Source of the DNA: Desulfonatronospira sp.
Lineage (GTDB): Bacteria; Desulfobacterota; Desulfovibrionia; Desulfovibrionales; Desulfonatronovibrionaceae
DNA length: 39,610 bases
Reading direction: 5' to 3'
NCBI GenBank assembly: GCA_007127015.1
Contig: SLAE01000021.1
Location: 1-39,610 of the forward strand
The notes under the pieces were generated by a model. The model was not told the DNA's origin and searched no databases. It saw only the letters and a program-made list of their open reading frames with translations. Positions 1 through 8,914 of this stretch are shown here, piece by piece. The position numbers were made by a program, and so were the translations under genes. How positions within the stretch are numbered: the stretch's first letter is position 1; each line of letters starts with the position of its first letter.

Positions 1-121
1 CAATTAAGTATGAATCGGTTTTATGAAAATGCGGCATGGCACAAATATGCCTTATTATGGTCAAGATTCATGCTGTAAAATTTATGAATAATTTCGAATT
101 GAGTTTAAAGGAGGATTTTTT

Positions 122-2041
122 ATGGACAACAAAGGAGCTCTTGACTCTTTATTGCAGGAGGAAAGAATATTTCGTCCTCTGCCCCAGATGGTTATTGATG
201 CCAATATCAACCCTCAAGAATATTCATCAGTAATGAAGAAGTGTGAGGAAGACTATCTGGATTACTGGGAAGAGGCGGCCAAGGAGCTGGACTGGTTCAA
301 GAAATGGGATAAGGTGCTTGATGAATCCCAGGCGCCTTTCTACAAATGGTTCACCGGGGCCAAGTGCAACATTGCCTATAATGCCCTTGACCGGCATATT
401 GAAACGGCCAACAAGAACAAGCTGGCCCTGATATGGGAGGGAGAACCAGGCGACACCAAAAAATTCACCTATTACGAGCTGTACAGAGCTGTCAACAAAT
501 TCGCTAATGCTCTACGTTCCCTGGGGATCAAAAAAGGGGACAGAGTAGTTCTTTACATGCCTCCTCTTCCGGAAACCATGATTTCTCTTTTAGCCGTAGC
601 CAAAATTGGAGCAGTACACAGCATGGTTTTTGCCGGTTTTTCAGCCAAAGCGTTAAGAGAGCGCATCGAGGACGCGGAAGCCAAGCTGGTAATTACCGCA
701 GACGGATTCTACCGGAACGGACGTCCTGTAAATGTAAAGAATGTGGTGGACAAGGCCCTTGTTGGCGGGTGCGAAAGCGTTGATACAGTTGTAGTAGTGC
801 ACAGAACCAATGTGGAAGTGGAAATGACCGAAATGCGGGACATCTGGTACGAAGATCTGATTCGCCAGGAGAGCCCTATCTCAGAGACAGAGGTCATGGA
901 TTCCGAGGACATGCTCTTCCTGCTCTTCAGCTCTGGAACAACAGGCAAACCCAAAGGAATCGTCCATACCCACGGAGGGTACATGGTCGGTGTTCACCGA
1001 ACATTGAACTGGATCTTTGACATCAAGCCTACGGATATCTTCTGGTGCACTGCTGATGTAGGCTGGATCACGGGTCACAGCTATGTAGTTTACGGCCCCT
1101 TGATGGCTGGAACTACCACAGTAATGTTCGAGGGACATCCACTTTATCCTCAGGCGGATCGTTTATGGCATATGATTGCCCGCTATGGAGTGACCATTTT
1201 CTACACAGCACCTACGTTGATCAGGATGCTGATGCGTTACGGTGCTCAGTATCCGAAGCAGCACGATCTTTCGACACTGAGACTTCTGGGCAGCGTAGGC
1301 GAACCAATAAATCCTGAAGCCTGGATGTGGTATTACGCAAATATAGGACGATCAGAATGTCCAATTATCGACACCTGGTGGCAGACCGAAACCGGTTCGG
1401 TGATGATCAGTCCTCTGCCTATTTCTTTGCTCAAGCCGGGATCCTGTACCAAACCTTTGCCCGGGATACAGGCTGATGTGGTCGACAATGAAGGCAATTC
1501 TGTTCCTCCTGGAAAAGGCGGGCAGTTGATTATCAAAAAACCCTGGCCCTCAATGCTTAGAACCCTGTACAAGGACCCGGAGAGATATAAAAAGACTTAT
1601 TGGGAAAAGGTTCCTGGTGCATATCTGGCAGGAGACGTGGCCCGCAAGGACCAGGATGGTTATTTCTGGATCCAGGGACGTTCGGATGATGTAATAAGCA
1701 TTGCCGGACACCGGGTTGGATCAGCTGAAGTTGAAAGCGCGCTTGTTTCCCACAAAGCCGTTTCTGAAGCGGCAGTGATCGGGATTCCTGACAAGATCAA
1801 GGGTGAAGTGGCCAAAGCATTTGTTACTTTAAGCGCGGACTATACTCTGGATGATGCCGATGAATTGATCAAAGCTCTCAAAGCCCATGTAAGAGGCGAG
1901 CTTGGGCCTGTGGCAGTGATCAAGACCATTGAATTCAGGGATAAACTGCCAAAGACCCGCAGCGGCAAAATTATGCGCAGAGTGCTCAAAGCCCAGGAAC
2001 TTGGGGAGGAGGTAGGAGATACCTCGACTCTTGAAGATTAA
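122..2041 (+). CDS. acs: Acetyl-CoA synthetase (AMP-forming)
   Basis: This 639-residue protein is an ANL-superfamily adenylating enzyme that should make acetyl-CoA from acetate, ATP and CoA in the cytoplasm. The phosphate-binding loop FSSGTTGKPKG, the acyl-pocket motif DTWWQTETGS and the hinge and C-terminal domain (AGDVARKDQDGYFWIQGRSD) are all present. The catalytic lysine lies in TRSGKIMRR (K616), the residue that is reversibly acetylated in characterised Acs proteins. The tryptophan-rich WWQTETG motif favours acetate or propionate over longer acids. Length matches the family (about 650). The start has a strong AAAGGAGG site 7 nt upstream. It stands alone, 132 nt before the PiT gene. Propionyl-CoA synthetase is the main alternative. 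Confidence 0.93.
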   Translation: MDNKGALDSLLQEERIFRPLPQMVIDANINPQEYSSVMKKCEEDYLDYWEEAAKELDWFKKWDKVLDESQAPFYKWFTGAKCNIAYNALDRHIETANKNKLALIWEGEPGDTKKFTYYELYRAVNKFANALRSLGIKKGDRVVLYMPPLPETMISLLAVAKIGAVHSMVFAGFSAKALRERIEDAEAKLVITADGFYRNGRPVNVKNVVDKALVGGCESVDTVVVVHRTNVEVEMTEMRDIWYEDLIRQESPISETEVMDSEDMLFLLFSSGTTGKPKGIVHTHGGYMVGVHRTLNWIFDIKPTDIFWCTADVGWITGHSYVVYGPLMAGTTTVMFEGHPLYPQADRLWHMIARYGVTIFYTAPTLIRMLMRYGAQYPKQHDLSTLRLLGSVGEPINPEAWMWYYANIGRSECPIIDTWWQTETGSVMISPLPISLLKPGSCTKPLPGIQADVVDNEGNSVPPGKGGQLIIKKPWPSMLRTLYKDPERYKKTYWEKVPGAYLAGDVARKDQDGYFWIQGRSDDVISIAGHRVGSAEVESALVSHKAVSEAAVIGIPDKIKGEVAKAFVTLSADYTLDDADELIKALKAHVRGELGPVAVIKTIEFRDKLPKTRSGKIMRRVLKAQELGEEVGDTSTLED

Positions 2042-2173
2042 AAACTGCGTAGTGCTGGTTTTTCAGCTACTGGATGCAAGCTCATGGGCGAGATTCGTTT
2101 GATCTGCGTTTTTCGCCCTCATTTCGTTTGACTGCCTGCCGTCTCGGATCTTCAAAAGGTCAGAGGTAAAAAC

Positions 2174-3415
2174 TTGGAGTTTTTCGATATAATTTTTTAT
2201 TTGTCCATGGCAGCCGGCCTGCTCATGGCATTCAGCCTGGGTGCCAATGATCTGGCCAACGCCATGGCCACGGCAGTGGGTTCGGGAGCGCTGAACGTAC
2301 GCCAGGCGGTTCTGATCGCTGCACCCCTTACATTTGCAGGAGCTGTCTTATTAGGTGCTCATGTTACTGCGACAATCACCAGAGGAGTGGTCAACCCGGA
2401 ACATATAGCCGACCCAAAGCTGATGGTTCTTGGCATGTTTGCGGCACTGCTTGCTGCTTCTCTCTGGGTTCTCCTGGCAAGTCTTGCTTCCCTGCCTGTT
2501 TCCACTACTCATTCCATAATCGGCAGCATTCTTGGTTTCGGACTGGTTGCCGGAGGACCTGATGTTGTAAACTGGCTGATACTTTTAATCGTGGTGCTTT
2601 CCTGGATAATCTCTCCTCTTTTTGCAGGCGTTATTGCATTTTTTATTTTTTCGCATATTAGAAAGTTTATTTTTTATCAAAAATATTACCTGCAGCAGGC
2701 CAGAATATGGGCGCCAAGGTGGATTGGACTGACGGTTCTCATCCTTGGATTTTCATTAGTGTTCAAGACTCCTTTAGGGGATGCTATTGATGTAAATGCA
2801 GCTGCTGCAGTGCTTATGATCGTTGCTCTGGCTTTTATATTCTGGCTGGTATTCAGGTCCTTGATCAATAGATTTACCAGTCATATGGAACAAAATGTGG
2901 AAAATGTCGAAGGCATTTTCCGCAGGCTGCAGATAATGACATCGTCTTACGTTGCTTTTTCACTGGGAGCCAATGACGTGGCCAATGCGGTAGGACCGGT
3001 GGCTGTAATTTTTATCATCGCCAGGCAGCATGCTCTAGTCGAAGAGGCGGATATACCTCTTTTTCTTCTGATTTTCGGGGGACTGGGCATTGCAGCGGGC
3101 ATAGCTCTTTTAGGCTCCCGGGTTATCCGCACCGTAGGAACCAGGATAACGACCTTGACCAATACCAGAGGATTCTCAGTAAATTATGGCGCTGCGACTG
3201 CGGTACTGGTTGCTTCCATGCTGGGCATGCCTGTTTCCACCACTCATGCCTGCGTAGGGGGGGTAACAGGCGTAGGTTTGGCCAGAGGCTTCAGCGCCAT
3301 TGACCTGAGTGTGTTGATACGCATTGTGGGCTATTGGGTGCTGACTGTTCCCATAGCTGCTTTTACCTGCATAATTATTTTTCAGATTCTGCGCTGGATT
3401 TTTATTTATCCATAG
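2174..3415 (+). CDS. PiT-family inorganic phosphate transporter
   Basis: A 413-residue polytopic inner-membrane protein of the PiT (Pi:cation symporter) family. The duplicated family signature is clear: GANDLANAMATAVGSGAL near residue 24 and GANDVANAVGPVA near residue 264, each followed later by a PVSTTH motif (LPVSTTHSIIG and MPVSTTHACVG). About ten hydrophobic segments are visible. The start is TTG, with AGAGGT 6 nt upstream; the next in-frame ATG would cut into the first membrane helix. The PhoU-like gene follows after 29 nt, the usual PiT plus DUF47 pairing, so the two probably act together in low-affinity phosphate uptake. Sulfate permeases of the CysP type share the fold and cannot be fully excluded. 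Confidence 0.9.
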   Translation: MEFFDIIFYLSMAAGLLMAFSLGANDLANAMATAVGSGALNVRQAVLIAAPLTFAGAVLLGAHVTATITRGVVNPEHIADPKLMVLGMFAALLAASLWVLLASLASLPVSTTHSIIGSILGFGLVAGGPDVVNWLILLIVVLSWIISPLFAGVIAFFIFSHIRKFIFYQKYYLQQARIWAPRWIGLTVLILGFSLVFKTPLGDAIDVNAAAAVLMIVALAFIFWLVFRSLINRFTSHMEQNVENVEGIFRRLQIMTSSYVAFSLGANDVANAVGPVAVIFIIARQHALVEEADIPLFLLIFGGLGIAAGIALLGSRVIRTVGTRITTLTNTRGFSVNYGAATAVLVASMLGMPVSTTHACVGGVTGVGLARGFSAIDLSVLIRIVGYWVLTVPIAAFTCIIIFQILRWIFIYP

Positions 3416-3444
3416 GACTTCCCGAATTAAGCGCGAGGTAGCAC

Positions 3445-4113
3445 ATGAGACTAAATTTTTTCGGCCTTTTGAGCACAAAGTCCCCCATGGAAGGATTGTA
3501 CGAACACTATGAGAAGATTCATGAATCCCTGGAAATCATCAATGAAGCTCTGGAATGTTATATAGGCGGGGGACATTGTACTGAATTCCAGTCACTGCAG
3601 AACATGGTCAATGATCTTGAGAGCCAGGCGGATAAAATTATCCGCAATATTCGCAACCGGCTGCCTCGGAGCCTGTTCATGAGCGTGGAAAAGACCCAGT
3701 TTCTTAATTACACAAGCATGCAGGACGATATCCTGGATGCTGCTCAAGAGGCTTTGAACTGGCTGGCCATGCGCGATGTAAAAATCCCGGAAGAATTTCA
3801 ACGCGATCTATTGTACCTGCAAGACGATGTAGCCACCACCCTGGAGATGCTTGGGCCTGCGCTTAAGGATACCACTGCCCTGGTGCATATGGAAAACCTG
3901 AATCGTGAGGAGGTGAAGGAAAAGCTGAGAAAAATCCGGGAGAAAAAAGACAAGGTTTTCAGGGACAAAAACGCTCTGGCCAGAATGATCTTCAATTCGG
4001 ATATCGAGTTCAAGGACATTTATCAGCTGATCCATTTTACGGAAAAACTCTATCAGATGGCCTACAGCAGCAGCAAGTGCGCTGAAATTCTGAGGACCAT
4101 GATCGCCAGATAA
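3445..4113 (+). CDS. PhoU-like DUF47 family protein, PiT partner
   Basis: A 222-residue soluble, helix-rich and highly charged protein of the DUF47/PhoU-like family (TIGR00153 type). The pattern of acidic and basic heptads (for example KEKLRKIREKKDKVFRDKN near residue 160) and the length fit the family. Such proteins are normally encoded directly next to PiT transporters and are thought to modulate them, possibly through metal-bound helical bundles. The start codon follows GAGGT by 6 nt, and the gene lies 29 nt after the PiT gene, so they are very likely co-transcribed. Function beyond pairing with the transporter is inferred. Confidence 0.85.
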   Translation: MRLNFFGLLSTKSPMEGLYEHYEKIHESLEIINEALECYIGGGHCTEFQSLQNMVNDLESQADKIIRNIRNRLPRSLFMSVEKTQFLNYTSMQDDILDAAQEALNWLAMRDVKIPEEFQRDLLYLQDDVATTLEMLGPALKDTTALVHMENLNREEVKEKLRKIREKKDKVFRDKNALARMIFNSDIEFKDIYQLIHFTEKLYQMAYSSSKCAEILRTMIAR

Positions 4114-4173
4114 AAAAATTCCGCCCATTGATTGCTGATCATGCCGGCTTCTTAGAAACATTGTTCTGTCAGG

Positions 4174-4200
4174 ACAGGTCTCTACTAAAACCTGTTATTT
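4174..4200 (+). terminator. Weak hairpin after the PiT/PhoU-like pair
   Basis: ACAGGT (4174-4179) pairs perfectly with ACCTGT (4190-4195) across a 10-nt loop, followed by TATTTAG. The stem is only 6 bp and the T run is interrupted, so it is a weak intrinsic terminator at best. Confidence 0.28.
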
Positions 4201-4230
4201 AGGAACAATATAAATTTATGGCTGACTAAT

Positions 4231-5598
4231 ATGTCTGAAACGCCAAGGCTTTTAATCGTGGATGATGAGGCGGGCCACAGGATGATGGTCAGGGCAGTCC
4301 TGCAGGATCTGGGATATGAAATTTTTGAAGCGGCCAATGGTTTACAGTGCATGGAATTTCTAGAGAAGAATCATGCCGATGTTGTTCTGCTGGACATAAA
4401 GATGCCTGGACTAGACGGCATGCAGGTCCTGGAACGAATAAAAAGAGGCCGTAAAGATGTTCAGGTGGTTATGCTGACCGCCTTCGGCAGTGTGGGCTCT
4501 GCTGTCGAAGCCATGAAAAAAGGAGCGTTTGACTATCTGATCAAGCCTGCGGATATCGATGAATTGAAGGCGGTTATTCAGCAGGCTTATGAATACCGGC
4601 GACTGGTTAAATCTGAGCGCCCAATTAAAGGGTTAAGCCCTTTTAAGGATGATGCCGGGATCATCGGTGAAAGCTCAGCCATGGGGCAGCTTCTGGACAT
4701 GGTTGATCAGGTGGGTCGAAGCGAGGCCAACGTGCTTATCCTGGGAGAATCAGGCACGGGCAAAGAGCTTGTCGCTCAGGCCCTGCACAGAGTAAGTCCC
4801 AGGAGAAAAAATCCGCTTATCAGCATCAACAGTTCGGCCTTGCCGGCTGATCTGCTGGAGAGCGAACTGTTCGGCTATCAAAAAGGTGCATTTACAGGGG
4901 CATTTAAAGACAAGCCCGGAAAGTTCCAGCTGGCGGAAAAAGGCACCCTTTTTCTGGATGAAATCGCAGATTTTCCCTTGAAATTACAGCCCAAGCTGCT
5001 CAGGGCGCTGCAGGAAAAAAAGATACAGCCCCTGGGAGACACCAGAGAAATAATAGTGGATGTACGTTTTCTGGCCGCAACCAACAAGGATCTGCTGCAT
5101 GAAGTAAGAGCTGAAAACTTCAGGCAGGATCTCTATTATAGACTGAATGTCGTGGAGATCAGGGTGCCTGCCTTGCGGGAGAGAATGGAGGATCTACCCC
5201 TGCTGGTTAATCATTTCATAAGAGTGCTCGGAAAAAAGAACCGTAAGCAGGTCAAGGGGATCAGCCGCAACTTTCTGGATGCCCTTTATGGTTATTCGTG
5301 GCCGGGAAACATCCGTGAACTTGAAAATGTAATCGAGCGGGCCATAATTTTGTCCAGAAGCGATGTGCTTGACTCCGCAGTTCTTCCGGAAATTATTGTC
5401 ACAGAATCTGGCCGAAAGTCCCAGGCACACTTAATACAGTCTTCACAAGAAGCTTTGGAAGATGCAGAGAAAAAGGTTTTGAAGGAGGCTTTGAACACGC
5501 ATCAGGGGCACAGGGAAAATACAGCCAAAGCTTTGGGAATCAGTAGGCGTACTCTACAGTATAAACTTAAGAAGCATGGTCTGACCAGAAGATCATAA
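4231..5598 (+). CDS. Sigma-54-dependent response regulator, NtrC type
   Basis: A 455-residue three-domain transcription activator. The N-terminal receiver domain has the acidic pair near residues 11-12 and the phospho-acceptor D55 in VVLLDIKMPG. The central AAA+ domain has Walker A GESGTGKE (172-179), the sigma-54 contact loop GAFTGA (219-224) and Walker B GTLFLDEI (238-245). A Fis-type helix-turn-helix fills the last ~45 residues (NTAKALGISRRTLQYKLKKH). It should bind upstream enhancer sites and drive sigma-54 promoters when phosphorylated. No histidine kinase is encoded nearby, so it is an orphan regulator here. The ribosome site is weak. Targets cannot be told from the window. Confidence 0.93.
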   Translation: MSETPRLLIVDDEAGHRMMVRAVLQDLGYEIFEAANGLQCMEFLEKNHADVVLLDIKMPGLDGMQVLERIKRGRKDVQVVMLTAFGSVGSAVEAMKKGAFDYLIKPADIDELKAVIQQAYEYRRLVKSERPIKGLSPFKDDAGIIGESSAMGQLLDMVDQVGRSEANVLILGESGTGKELVAQALHRVSPRRKNPLISINSSALPADLLESELFGYQKGAFTGAFKDKPGKFQLAEKGTLFLDEIADFPLKLQPKLLRALQEKKIQPLGDTREIIVDVRFLAATNKDLLHEVRAENFRQDLYYRLNVVEIRVPALRERMEDLPLLVNHFIRVLGKKNRKQVKGISRNFLDALYGYSWPGNIRELENVIERAIILSRSDVLDSAVLPEIIVTESGRKSQAHLIQSSQEALEDAEKKVLKEALNTHQGHRENTAKALGISRRTLQYKLKKHGLTRRS

Positions 5599-5617
5599 GC
5601 ATAGTTAAAACCGGCGG

Positions 5618-7516
5618 TTACCAGGAAAAAGATTTTTTAAGCCAGGAGGTCAGTTCTTCAGCAGACTGAGGTTTTCCGATCCAGTATCCCTGGACCATAT
5701 CACAGCCAATATTTTTAAGTAATTCGATACTTGCCTGATTGCCCACTCCTTCAGCGATCACCTGCATATCCAGATTGTGAGCAAGATCAACCATTGATTT
5801 GACCATTCTTTGATTCTTGATGTTGTGTTCCAGATCAAGAACCAGGCCAGGATCTATCTTCAGGGTCTTGACCGGAAGTTCGGTCAGGCAGGGGATTGAC
5901 GAGTTGCCGCCGAAATTATCCAGGCAAACGGGGATTTTCATGTCCTGCATAATGTTCATAAAACTTTGTACCTGATGCGTTGCTCCAGTCAGCATGCTTT
6001 CAGCTATTTCCAGCTCCAAACAAGAATTTTCCAGTCCAAGTTCTTCCAGGATACTCGATACTCTGTCAGGAAATCCAACGTCCAGGATGTCCTGATTTGT
6101 CAGATTAATGCTGCCCGCCAGGTTTATCCCCATCATCCGCCATTCCCTGATCTGAGCCAAAGTCTTTTGCAGGACAGCTGTATTTATCTCCAGGGCCAGA
6201 CCTGCCCGCTCAGCCAGAGGGATGAATTCTTCTGGAGGAATAACTCCCTTGGTGGGATGAAGCCAGCGGATCAGGGCCTCAACATTGCAGATTTTTCCGT
6301 CAGATACATGGATTGCGGGTTGAAAATAAACGTTCAATCTGTCTTCAGCCAATGCTTTCTTAAGATCAGAGATCAGGCTTAACCGGTTCAAACCCGGCGA
6401 ATCGAATCTGCGGTCATACAGAGCATAACCTGTATTCATGCGTCTGGCAGCATACATGGCCATATCCGCTCTGCTAAGCAGCTGCCCCAGATTTTTTCCA
6501 TGATCGGGAAATAAAGATATGCCGATGCTTATTCCCAGAAAAATGCTCTGTTCTTGCATTTTGAAGGGCCTGGACATGATTTCCAGAATTTTCCCGGCTT
6601 TTTCTCGAGCACGTTCTTCTGCATCCGGGCCGCTGAGCACCACGGCAAATTCATCTCCGCCCAAACGTCCCAAGCATTCAGCGCCTTCAATAATATCCTG
6701 CAGACGATAACCTGCTTTGACCAGCAGATCGTCTCCAGCCTGATGTCCGAAATTTTCATTGACTTCTTTGAACTGATCCAGGTCAATAAGGATAAAAGCA
6801 GCCTTTATTTCATAAACAGTGTCCAGACAGGAGCGTATTTCACTTTCCAGTCTTTTGATTATGGTATCGCGATTGGGCAGCCGGGTAAGCCTGTCATAGC
6901 CGGCCTTAACCTCAGATGACCTGGCCTTATTATTGGTTTTCTTAAGCTGAGTGTTTGTTTCCCTGAAGAGCGTGTACAGTTCAAAATTTTCCAGGGTACT
7001 GGCGGTGCCGGATAAAATGAGACTCAGAAGAGCCCAGGACACATCCGGAATTGTAGAGATATCTCCTTTTAAAAGTCCGATGAACATGCCCCGGATGCGG
7101 GAGCTGGAGCTAAGAACTTGAAGGACTACACGCATATCCTGATTAGACGAAGCCAGAAGCAAGGCTTTCTTCTCCATTATCGCGGATGAGAAGAAACCCA
7201 GATCGATAAGAAGTTCGGATTCCAGACGCAAAACGCGTTCCTGTTTTTCTGGTGTAAGATAAGCCGGATAAAAATCATTATCCTGTTCATCCACCAGAAA
7301 CATGCCCATGGCATGAAAGTCGATAATCCTGGAAATGCCTGAGCAGGTTTTTTCCAGAATAAGTGAACTGGTCTGCAGCTTATTCATGCTTGGCTGAATA
7401 TCTATCAAAGCTGCAGCCACTTTCAGGCCTTCCAGGGCAAAGCTGTTCACTTCCTCCTGGTGCTTCAGCCTGTGCTGAAGCTCAATCATGTATTCCGAGT
7501 TTTTTTTGTCGAACAT
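5618..7516 (-). CDS. GGDEF-EAL c-di-GMP signalling protein with a degenerate EAL loop
   Basis: A 632-residue protein with a roughly 200-residue sensory N-terminus (possibly GAF-like, no confident family), then GGDEF (about 205-370) and EAL (about 385-630) domains. The cyclase motif is intact (RLGGDEF, 284-290), but the RxxD inhibitory site expected just upstream is absent (EGAE). In the EAL domain E413, N471, E503, D533, K553, E589 and Q609 are present. The metal-binding DDFGTGYSS loop reads DNFGGNSS: the second Asp is Asn534 and one residue is missing. I therefore expect an active diguanylate cyclase with an impaired or absent phosphodiesterase. It starts 3 nt after the HDOD gene, without its own clear ribosome site, so translation is probably coupled. 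Confidence 0.9.
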   Translation of the reverse strand: MFDKKNSEYMIELQHRLKHQEEVNSFALEGLKVAAALIDIQPSMNKLQTSSLILEKTCSGISRIIDFHAMGMFLVDEQDNDFYPAYLTPEKQERVLRLESELLIDLGFFSSAIMEKKALLLASSNQDMRVVLQVLSSSSRIRGMFIGLLKGDISTIPDVSWALLSLILSGTASTLENFELYTLFRETNTQLKKTNNKARSSEVKAGYDRLTRLPNRDTIIKRLESEIRSCLDTVYEIKAAFILIDLDQFKEVNENFGHQAGDDLLVKAGYRLQDIIEGAECLGRLGGDEFAVVLSGPDAEERAREKAGKILEIMSRPFKMQEQSIFLGISIGISLFPDHGKNLGQLLSRADMAMYAARRMNTGYALYDRRFDSPGLNRLSLISDLKKALAEDRLNVYFQPAIHVSDGKICNVEALIRWLHPTKGVIPPEEFIPLAERAGLALEINTAVLQKTLAQIREWRMMGINLAGSINLTNQDILDVGFPDRVSSILEELGLENSCLELEIAESMLTGATHQVQSFMNIMQDMKIPVCLDNFGGNSSIPCLTELPVKTLKIDPGLVLDLEHNIKNQRMVKSMVDLAHNLDMQVIAEGVGNQASIELLKNIGCDMVQGYWIGKPQSAEELTSWLKKSFSW

Positions 7517-7519
7517 AAG

Positions 7520-8779
7520 CTAAATCACAGCATTTTCTTTAATTTCACTTAAAAAAGTTTTTGAAAAGTTATCCACCCGGGACTGCATTATTTTTGCTGT
7601 CTGGTATAAAATGTAAGGATCAAGCTTCAGTCTGGACCATGAATCAAGATCCGGTTCCGGAATAAAAAAATTTCCGCTGCAGCCTATTTCGCAGCCTATG
7701 CTTAAAGTATCAGCCATATTCACCAGAGTTGCTTCCAGTCGATAATCTGACCGGTATGGATGATGATGATGTCTGATAGTCTGCACTACCTTGTCTGGAT
7801 GTAGCCATTTTCCGGCCAGCGTAGCTCCTAGCTCAGCATGATCCTGATGAAAGAACAACTTTTCCGCATGATGCAGTTTAGAGCCTTCTTTTACAGAAGC
7901 ATACATAGATTCCAGAATTTTAATAGGAAAATGCGTCAGCATGAGCAGTCTGCCTATATCGTGAAGCAGTCCGCAGACGAATATGTTTTCCGGATCAGAC
8001 AGACCGCAGTGCTGAGCCAGAATTTTGGCTCCTGCGGCACAGGCCAGGCTGTGTTTCCAGAATTCCGGCATATCAATTATTTCCGGGGGGATATTTTTGA
8101 ACCGGGAAAAAACAGTCACAGCCTCGGCCAGCATGCTGAGCTGCCTCGTTCCCATAACCCTCACCGCCCTGCTGATGGTATCAATCCGGAATGATGAGCC
8201 AAAAGCAGGACTGTTGACCAGTTTAAGGAGCATGGCGCTCAGCCCGGGATCACTGCTGATCAACTCTGTGAGATGTCTGGAGGATGCCTTCAGATCTTTG
8301 GAAGCGACTGAGAATTGACCAAAGACTTGAGGAACACAAGGAAGCCTTACTTCATCGGAAATTATGCTGGAAGGATCCAGTGGATAGGCAGAACTTTTTT
8401 CCGGGGGCGCAGAAGAATCCAGAACTTTAAGGCGATCAGAAAAAGAAATATTCGTAGAATAATTTCTGCAGTGACGCTGGGCAAATATATTTACCAGCTT
8501 AAGGCTCGTATCGCTGCGGGGATCATGGTCCGGGAAGCGCTGCAAGACCATGGAAACAGCTTTTCCCCATTCTTTGGAAGAGAAATGCTGATCAATATTT
8601 ACTGCATTAAAATCCGGACCACAAACTTCTAATTCACTTATTCCCCAAATCTTTAGAATGCGCAGGTGTTTTTCTGATAAGTGCAGCCCTTTGCTTAGAA
8701 GAAAACGCCCGTTGCAGTCGTGTACGTCCTGAGCAAGGATCATTCCGGGTTTTATGTTTTCTAGAAATATTTTGCCCAT
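7520..8779 (-). CDS. HDOD domain signalling protein
   Basis: A 419-residue protein. Residues about 1-55 (MGKIFLENIKPGM and onward) resemble the small N-terminal module found ahead of many HD-GYP and HDOD proteins. The HDOD domain covers roughly 140-350, with LPCVPQVFGQF, the central LVNSPAFG and an HD-like CGLLHDIGRLLML. HDOD proteins lack a proven enzymatic activity and usually act in c-di-GMP, chemotaxis or stress signalling. The GGDEF-EAL gene follows after 3 nt, so the two form an operon and probably one pathway. No strong ribosome site is seen before the ATG. An enzymatic HD phosphohydrolase is less likely because the full HD/GYP set is not evident. Confidence 0.85.
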   Translation of the reverse strand: MGKIFLENIKPGMILAQDVHDCNGRFLLSKGLHLSEKHLRILKIWGISELEVCGPDFNAVNIDQHFSSKEWGKAVSMVLQRFPDHDPRSDTSLKLVNIFAQRHCRNYSTNISFSDRLKVLDSSAPPEKSSAYPLDPSSIISDEVRLPCVPQVFGQFSVASKDLKASSRHLTELISSDPGLSAMLLKLVNSPAFGSSFRIDTISRAVRVMGTRQLSMLAEAVTVFSRFKNIPPEIIDMPEFWKHSLACAAGAKILAQHCGLSDPENIFVCGLLHDIGRLLMLTHFPIKILESMYASVKEGSKLHHAEKLFFHQDHAELGATLAGKWLHPDKVVQTIRHHHHPYRSDYRLEATLVNMADTLSIGCEIGCSGNFFIPEPDLDSWSRLKLDPYILYQTAKIMQSRVDNFSKTFLSEIKENAVI

Positions 8780-8914
8780 GTGCGGTGAAGTGCTGCGGAT
8801 GAGGTTAACAGATTTTTAGCAGTATAGGCTTACTAGACCTTAAAGAACATAGATGCACTGAGTCAAGAAAATTTAAATTAAAAAAAACTTTTGCCGCTCT
8901 GAGACCAAACAAGA

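Noticed and set aside
37..51. Sigma-54-like sequence TGGCACAAATATGC upstream of acs
   Set aside because: The GG-to-GC distance is 9 instead of 10 nt; this spacing is strict in known sigma-54 promoters.
2049..2072. Imperfect hairpin after acs (GTAG-GCTG/CAGC-TAC)
   Set aside because: It contains a bulge and is not followed by T residues.
4166..4177. Inverted repeat CTGTCAGGACAG
   Set aside because: The loop would be only 2 nt, too short for an RNA hairpin, and no regulator is suggested.
6384..6400. tRNA T-loop-like GGTTCAAACC
   Set aside because: It lies inside the GGDEF-EAL gene and no cloverleaf can be drawn around it.
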